In this document: one piece after another, positions 58,265 to 64,000 of the stretch
How positions within the stretch are numbered: the first letter of the stretch is position 1
Layout of the letters: every line of letters starts with the position of its first letter
Origin: Allacma fusca
Lineage: Eukaryota > Arthropoda > Collembola > Symphypleona > Sminthuridae
Direction: 5' to 3'
DNA length: 64,000 nt
Assembly: GCA_947179485.1 (NCBI GenBank)
Contig: OX359246.1
Coordinates: 12,028,001-12,092,000, forward strand
Translations under genes and position numbers: made by a program
The notes under the pieces: generated by a model
Database searches by the model: none
Told to the model about the DNA's origin: nothing
What the model saw: only the letters and a program-made list of their open reading frames with translations

Positions 58265-59843
58265 GTGCTTTCGATCAAATAAACTAATGATTAATGACGA
58301 ACTTGCAAGTGAAATCATTTCACTTTACAGACCGTTTTCTGACGTGTCATGCCTTTGATACATATTAAAATCATAAATTTAGATTCTTCAATCATCAAAT
58401 ATGTTCAAGATATTTGAAAAGTTCTACTTTAAAAATTATGAAAAGTATTTCAAAAATCCTGAAAAATACACCAAACATTCTAAAATTAAAATCTTTAAAA
58501 CTTATTTAAAAAAATCTGCTTTATATATCTTATAATATAATATAATATACCAAAAGCTTTAGAACCATCAGTGGATCAATCTTGAATTTGCTTGAATTGA
58601 AATTGGAGTTGCTTGAGCATTGAATGTGCGTAAAACGATTGCAATAAAATTACAATTACAAATTGTTCAGACTACGTCAGCTCGTTCGGTATTCAAACAA
58701 ACCATGAACGACGCCCCTTTGTGGAAGCACTAAATTATTGAGAAGTAATGAACTTATATAAAACATGTTGTTTTGTTACTCTTTTGTCAGCTGAAGTTGC
58801 AAAATTATAATGACCATAATTGGTCAACAAAATAAATTACACCAAATCGGGTTAAAATAATTACAGTACAGATATATTGCATTACAGAATACTTACATAA
58901 ATACAGGTTGCGACAATTAATTTATTCTTCACTCCATTTTCAAAAGATTTTGTTTGTGGATTTTTCAAAAGCAGACTCATTCAACTAGGCCAACGAACAA
59001 AAATTTACGGCGGAGATTTAATGACTACAGAAATAATGAAATCTGATATAAAAATTAAAAATCAAAAATCCAGTACTCTGTTTATACTTTGACACTAATT
59101 ATCTAGATCTTCTCCGTATACGCTTCCTGTCGGCAAAATTATCTTCGAAGCAACCATCAGTCGGCAAAATCCATCTTATCTCGGGATATTTCTGGATCCG
59201 GGTGAAATATTTATTCATGAACATGTGTGATTATTTGATACATAATACTAACAATAATAATTGCAGATGAAAGCGTGAAGGTAGATGATGATACGTGATT
59301 ACTGTAGGGTAAGGCCAATAAATGGTTAATAAAATTCATATTGTTCGCAACCTGTTGACGTCAAAGTTGCCTACCTACATATATGTATATGTGCATGCGT
59401 AAATGTGCCTATAACAACTTACTTGAGGTTCACCCAATTACACATAATACTCAACGAACTTTTACTCTATCAACGACACTCATCCCCTGGACTTCCTCAA
59501 TTCACACGTGCCGTACATAAATGAAAAGATTTTGATCTCAGTGGATTTTTATCAGCATTTTACTCCATTAAAAAATATGGTATGTATTTCTGGGTGGGAA
59601 CAGTGGGAATTTACGTTTCCAAGCTTGACATTTCCTAAAAACCAATATATTTACCATTTATCCTGGAAACCTGTCTTGTTGAACTATACTGAAACCGCTT
59701 TGACTTCCTTGTAGTTTATCAGCTAAAGAGCTCCCACAAACACCTAATTTTTACAGGCTTCGATAAAAATTTCAGTTTGGGAAATTTTTACGGTCCAAAA
59801 AAAAGAACAAAAAGTGCCCTATCACTATTTCCAGGTCTTAACC
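58265..59843. other. 5' flank of Sec14-like gene 3
   Basis: From about 59065 it matches the flank of gene 2. From about 58390 to 59040 it also resembles the region after gene 3 (about 63600-63780), which marks the tandem-unit boundary. The TATAAAA of gene 2 is replaced by a changed sequence near 59441. No other gene is seen. Confidence 0.5.
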
Positions 59844-62800
59844 ATGGAAACCATTGAGAATTGTGTGGACGCTGCCATTGCAGAGGTAATAAGTAATCCC
59901 AGTTTATTTAAGTAAACTTTACAAATGCTAAATGTGATAATTATTTATTTAACTCATGAATATTTTATAATACCATGTTTAGCTAAGAGCAAATATCAAA
60001 GATATCATTCACGAAGACACCTTGTACGGAGATGAGTTCTACCTTTTGAGATGGTTGAAAGGTACGTAAAAAATGTTATGTTGTCTAGCCTTTAAATCGC
60101 ATGTAATTGAACCATTTTGAAGCTAATTGGTTTGACTCCTATCCTTAACAGTTAGCAACATGAAAGTGAAAAAGGCGGAAAAATATCTAAGAAGCGTAAG
60201 AGGCAGTCAACGTTTTATAGACATACTTAGCACTTGAAAAAATATTTAATGCAGGGAATCAAGCATGTGGATATTAATTGGAATACTTATTGTCTGAGAA
60301 CTTGTCTAGTGATTGTAGCTTCAAAACGTTTCAAATTTTCAGACAGCAAAATGGCGTAAAGAGCTAGATGTGTCTTCAATGTATAATGGCTCCTTTCCCG
60401 ACGGCTGGCTGGAATCCATGCCAATTTATACGGATGCTGTGACAAACAGTGGGTCTTTAGGTAATGCTTTAATTTGCAAGGGTTCCCTTGCCCAACACAT
60501 CTAAAATTAAAATAAAAACATTTTTTTTAAGCATAGATTGGATTACGCCTAATGACAGGTATATTCTGATACAAAATGCTTTGATTCATTTGATGCATTC
60601 GTATCAAAATTATATTATGTGAATTGTTGGAAATTACTGATTTTTTTTTAATACAATAGCTGGCTCTGTACAAGCTGGACTCGTGGACATTAGAGGGATT
60701 CTAGACGAAAGGGGAAGGGAAAATGTAGTTAAGCTTCTGGTTCAGGCGTTTGTGCAAGCCGAACGGGCGTTGGTAGAGCTGAATAGAAACAGGTTTGAGG
60801 GTGAATTCCTCACAGAAAACTCCGTGGAGGGAGGAACGATGATTCTTGATATGAACCACTTCCAAGCTCGTCACTTGAGGTCTTTACAAGGTGATTATAT
60901 CTACTTATGTGTACCTGTGAATATAACCCATTAATATTCTGTGAGGAGGTCCTGGCGTTAAAACTGACACTGTCCTTCAGGAAAAAATACCTTTCACAAT
61001 GGGGCAACTTAAAGAGAGTTGACTTGACTGAAAGTAGCAAAACTTGACTCTTCCAAGACATTTCCATACAAGGACAAAATTATTATTGTGATAAATGTGA
61101 ATTTGTCCAAATATTGTCGCTCTGGTATGGACAAATCCCCCTGGCGGAAAAATTATTATAGCGTAAATCCACTCCGAGAGATTCCTTCATTAAAGTATGT
61201 TCCCTTAAATGACAAGAAGACCATTTCGGAACATTTCTACAATTTTTGCCCAAAATATGTCAATTCCTTGGGGTTAAATGATGCAATTTCCAGAGTCGAA
61301 TTTAATTTCATTTATGGGTGTTCTTCAGTAGAGAGAGAGCTACAATTGATTATTAGTTCATCATCTGTGACATATAGCGTTGAGTCTCTCAGAAAGAGCA
61401 CCCCTGAAACTAGCAAAATTTGAGTGTTTTCATTAAATAAGTTGATCCCTCCTTGGTATTCAAACAACTATTATTACATTTACGGAACTGACAATTGGGG
61501 ACAGTAATTATTAACAAAATTTTCTGCTTTGAAATTTTTTAGCATTCTTAAAATTTCTTTATGAAAGTATCGCTCAAAAATCAAAATTTAGAATCATAAT
61601 TTACAGAGATAAACTCTTATGAGAACGAAGAACAATGATTTATTAGTGTAAATTATTTTTAACATTTCGGTCACAAGTGTAAATATAAAGGCTACCAAAT
61701 ATCAACCTACAATGAGTTTTGAAGAAGTCATTAGAGAAAACTCTCCAGCTACGGAACCCAGGCTACCAGACCCAAACATTACTGATGAGTTTGACCTACA
61801 TATGTCCATAAACATCAAGTCAATTTGATATTTGATCCGCTGTGGTTAACGAAAAATCTCTCATTGACAGTTTGATTGCACGCTTGTCATATTTGAATAA
61901 TTATTACACTGTGACCAACGTAGTCAAAATGTTTACATTTAAGCTCATTCACGTCAAAATTGAAACTATTCACGGTGCCATTGTTGTTTTGTTTCCTCTA
62001 GTTTTACAAACTGTTGGAGAAGTTTGCAAAATCGTGGTCAAGTACTTCCCTATTCTGGGTGCCAGGATCATCGTTTTAAACTGTAAGAATTCAAAGCCAA
62101 TATTTCACATGAATACACAGTGCAAAAATATAGATATTTACATTTGTCATTTTCAGAAAATAAAACTATCAATTAGGTAAAGTATGTTTGAACCAATTCT
62201 AGAATAAGTTCTGGGACAAACATCCAGGTACAACTGAATTGTAAGAAATCGATGAAAATCTTGAAACACAAAATTTTAAAGATGATAGTTTGATTAAAAC
62301 TTCCTTACGAAAAACGTTTACAAGATCGAATTAGTGAAATGTAAAAAAGCTTGTAACAAAATGCTTTTAGGAAATATAATTAGGGATCCACAATTCCCGC
62401 AGCCCCTGAATTATTAAACGTGACTAAAAATTTCGGGTCATAACGTTTTGGCAATGTTTTGATTTGTCAATATTAGTTGAAAACAAAATACGAATATCTC
62501 AATTACACAAGAATAAAATCCCCCTCAAAATAATGTTCAGACAGGATCCATATAATTTTGTCGTGTAGAAAATCCGGAAAACACACCAAACATTTCCTGT
62601 TGGTTTCAATCGAATTAATACGCTAACAAAATGGAGATCCTCATTAGCAGCAAACTTTTTTTGAGTAGTTGTCCTTTGCATTTCTGAAATCAATATACAG
62701 GAGCCATTTTAATCGATGCAAAGCTCAGATTTTAATTCGACATGCGACTGATATTTTTTAATGAACAGACATATTCGTTATACCTATTTAAGCTTAACTT

Positions 62801-63090
62801 CAGTTTCTAAATTGTGATCACAAATACTTACAGGTCAAAGCTTTGCCTTTGGAATACTGAAAATAGTTCGTTCCATCTTGGAAAGTCCGTCACTCGTGTT
62901 TGAAGTGTATGGCCAGGACGATTCGGAGCAATGGCAAGATTCGATTAGATCCCAGATCCCAGCCCATTTACTTCGAGACGTCTTCGGAGGGACCCGTCCT
63001 ACAGAGGAAAAAATCAAAAGAGACATTTTAATTGATAGACGAGCTCTCCTGTCGTACGCACGGGACCTGCAACGTATTTCGACGGACTAG
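59844..63090 (+). CDS. Sec14-like CRAL-TRIO lipid-binding protein 3
   Basis: Exons 59844-59885, 59983-60061, 60152-60195, 60343-60460, 60660-60890, 62002-62082 and 62834-63090, all GT-AG and in phase, giving 283 aa. Exon 1 is identical to gene 2. Other differences are few (for example NRFGGEF becomes NRFEGEF in exon 5, and one added Gln in DSEQWQDS). FGGT is near residue 251. By family it is a soluble lipid-binding or transfer protein with unknown ligand. It is a tandem duplicate of gene 2. Intron 5 (1111 bp) contains an unexplained 111-codon frame that gene 2 lacks. All catalytic-fold landmarks are kept, so it is probably functional. Confidence 0.9.
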
Positions 63091-64000
63091 TAATAAGTAG
63101 TACTCAAATTTTGTTATATATCATTCAAATTTACCCATAAACATAGCGTTATAATTAAGCTATTTTAATTGTTAGGGAAGAACAACCATAAATAAGTTTA
63201 AGCCCCTATATTATAACATAGCTATGAGGATGGAAGAGCAATTCAGTCATATTCACTGAAAAGAGTCAATTTTAATCAGTAGCGCTAATAATAGTAAGAA
63301 TTGTAAATATATTACATTTTGGTAACTCCCGGAAGTAAAATTCCGGAACTAGGATTTTGAATAGAATATAAAATATTTGAATTTTAATGATTGTATGCTC
63401 CTGAATTTTGTAAAATTAGGGAAGCGTCAATTTCAAATTGCTACTATAATAAACCTTAATTATTTTGAAAACTGTCGAGACCTATTTTACCTCTAGCGGA
63501 TTAAAGCGGATTTTATAAAAGGCAGGAAAATTATTCATGGCGGACATTCTTCGGATATGTCATTACGCTTCAACGCGTATAAAAGCCATAACTTTAGTTT
63601 TTTCAATGGTAAAATATGTTCCAGATATTTGAAAGCTTCTAATAAATATTTTAAAAATTGGGAAAGTATTTCAAAAATCCAAAAAAATATACACACATTC
63701 TAAAAAAATGTTCTAAGATGACACATTGACCTAGGTCAACAAATAAAGATTTACGGCGGTCAAATGACTATAACAGAAGGATTTTACCCAACTTTCCTAA
63801 AATAATTTGCTTCATAGTTCATAAACAGTAAGAATTGAAATGTTCCCAGGACTTCAAATGTTGTGAGTACAGATATTTGTAGATATTTTCTAAAGGAATA
63901 ATAATTAGATATTTTGAACGAATGGACAGAAACACAGGAATTACTTTGGTATCAAACGTTTTAAAAGTGTACATACTTTATAGTATTGTATATATAAGTA
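63091..64000. other. 3' flank of Sec14-like gene 3
   Basis: The first 400 bases match the flank after gene 2. From about 63600 the sequence resembles 58390-59040, the upstream part of this gene's own unit (AAAGTATTTCAAAAATCC, TTTACGGCGG). This suggests that another unit begins here. No gene is seen within the window. Confidence 0.5.

Noticed and set aside
61088..61423. 111-codon frame in intron 5 of Sec14-like gene 3
   Set aside because: It is absent from the matching intron of gene 2, has no recognised domain and has no splice context.
1..64000. tRNA or rRNA genes
   Set aside because: I looked for tRNA B-box-like phrases and rRNA landmarks and saw none I could support.

Overview
This window looks like nuclear DNA from an arthropod with an AT-rich, repeat-laden genome. 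The genes are split by short GT-AG introns, the start sites have animal-type contexts (for example AACAAAATGG), and there are no bacterial operons. The two gene families present are WS/DGAT-type O-acyltransferases and Sec14-like CRAL-TRIO proteins. Local expansion of both reminds me of springtails (Collembola), but that placement is inference.

Layout. Three WS/DGAT-like genes lie on the minus strand. Copy A (268-3280) is a pseudogene broken by a transposon, a nonsense codon and a 7-bp deletion. Copies B (7838-9505) and C (29227-32940) are intact three-exon genes of 494 and 496 codons. Three complete seven-exon Sec14-like genes lie on the plus strand at 37882-40371, 48034-51841 and 59844-63090 (278, 282 and 283 aa). 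A fourth Sec14 copy at 19746-19970 keeps only exons 1-2. The left half is a duplicated block: 3' repeat region, WSD gene, shared 5' flank, then the Sec14 5' part. It is seen at about 3.6-20.2 kb and again at about 24.2-38.3 kb. The first copy ends inside the Sec14 gene, which explains the truncated paralogue. The right half is a tandem duplication of a Sec14 unit (about 47.3-52.3 kb and 59.0-63.5 kb). The flank after the last gene suggests that another unit follows beyond the window.

Mobile DNA. The most striking content is a set of about fifteen non-autonomous elements whose bodies consist mostly of one short degenerate word repeated many times (for example ACTCG, ACCTGA, GGGAACG, GGGGAC, CAAGTT, GAGTGCGAG, CGATAT, AATTGAATC, ACTGCCAC). 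Eleven of them are bounded by short inverted termini and perfect 8-bp target duplications, the signature of hAT-superfamily transposition. Several share the same terminal CAGAGCT but carry different words. Two have a matching empty site in the duplicated block. The words may be expanded transposase-binding sites. No intact transposase is present. A decayed stretch at about 52.8-55.3 kb begins with a CGATAT-type terminus and holds a weak BED-finger-like remnant. Other elements are a pogo-like TA element, a long-TIR TA element, a probable solo LTR, a 1.7-kb TIR element, a foldback repeat and two minisatellites.

The WS/DGAT genes (wax ester or triacylglycerol synthesis) and the Sec14-like genes (lipid binding and transfer) are both lipid-related. 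A functional link between them is only suggested by their co-duplication.
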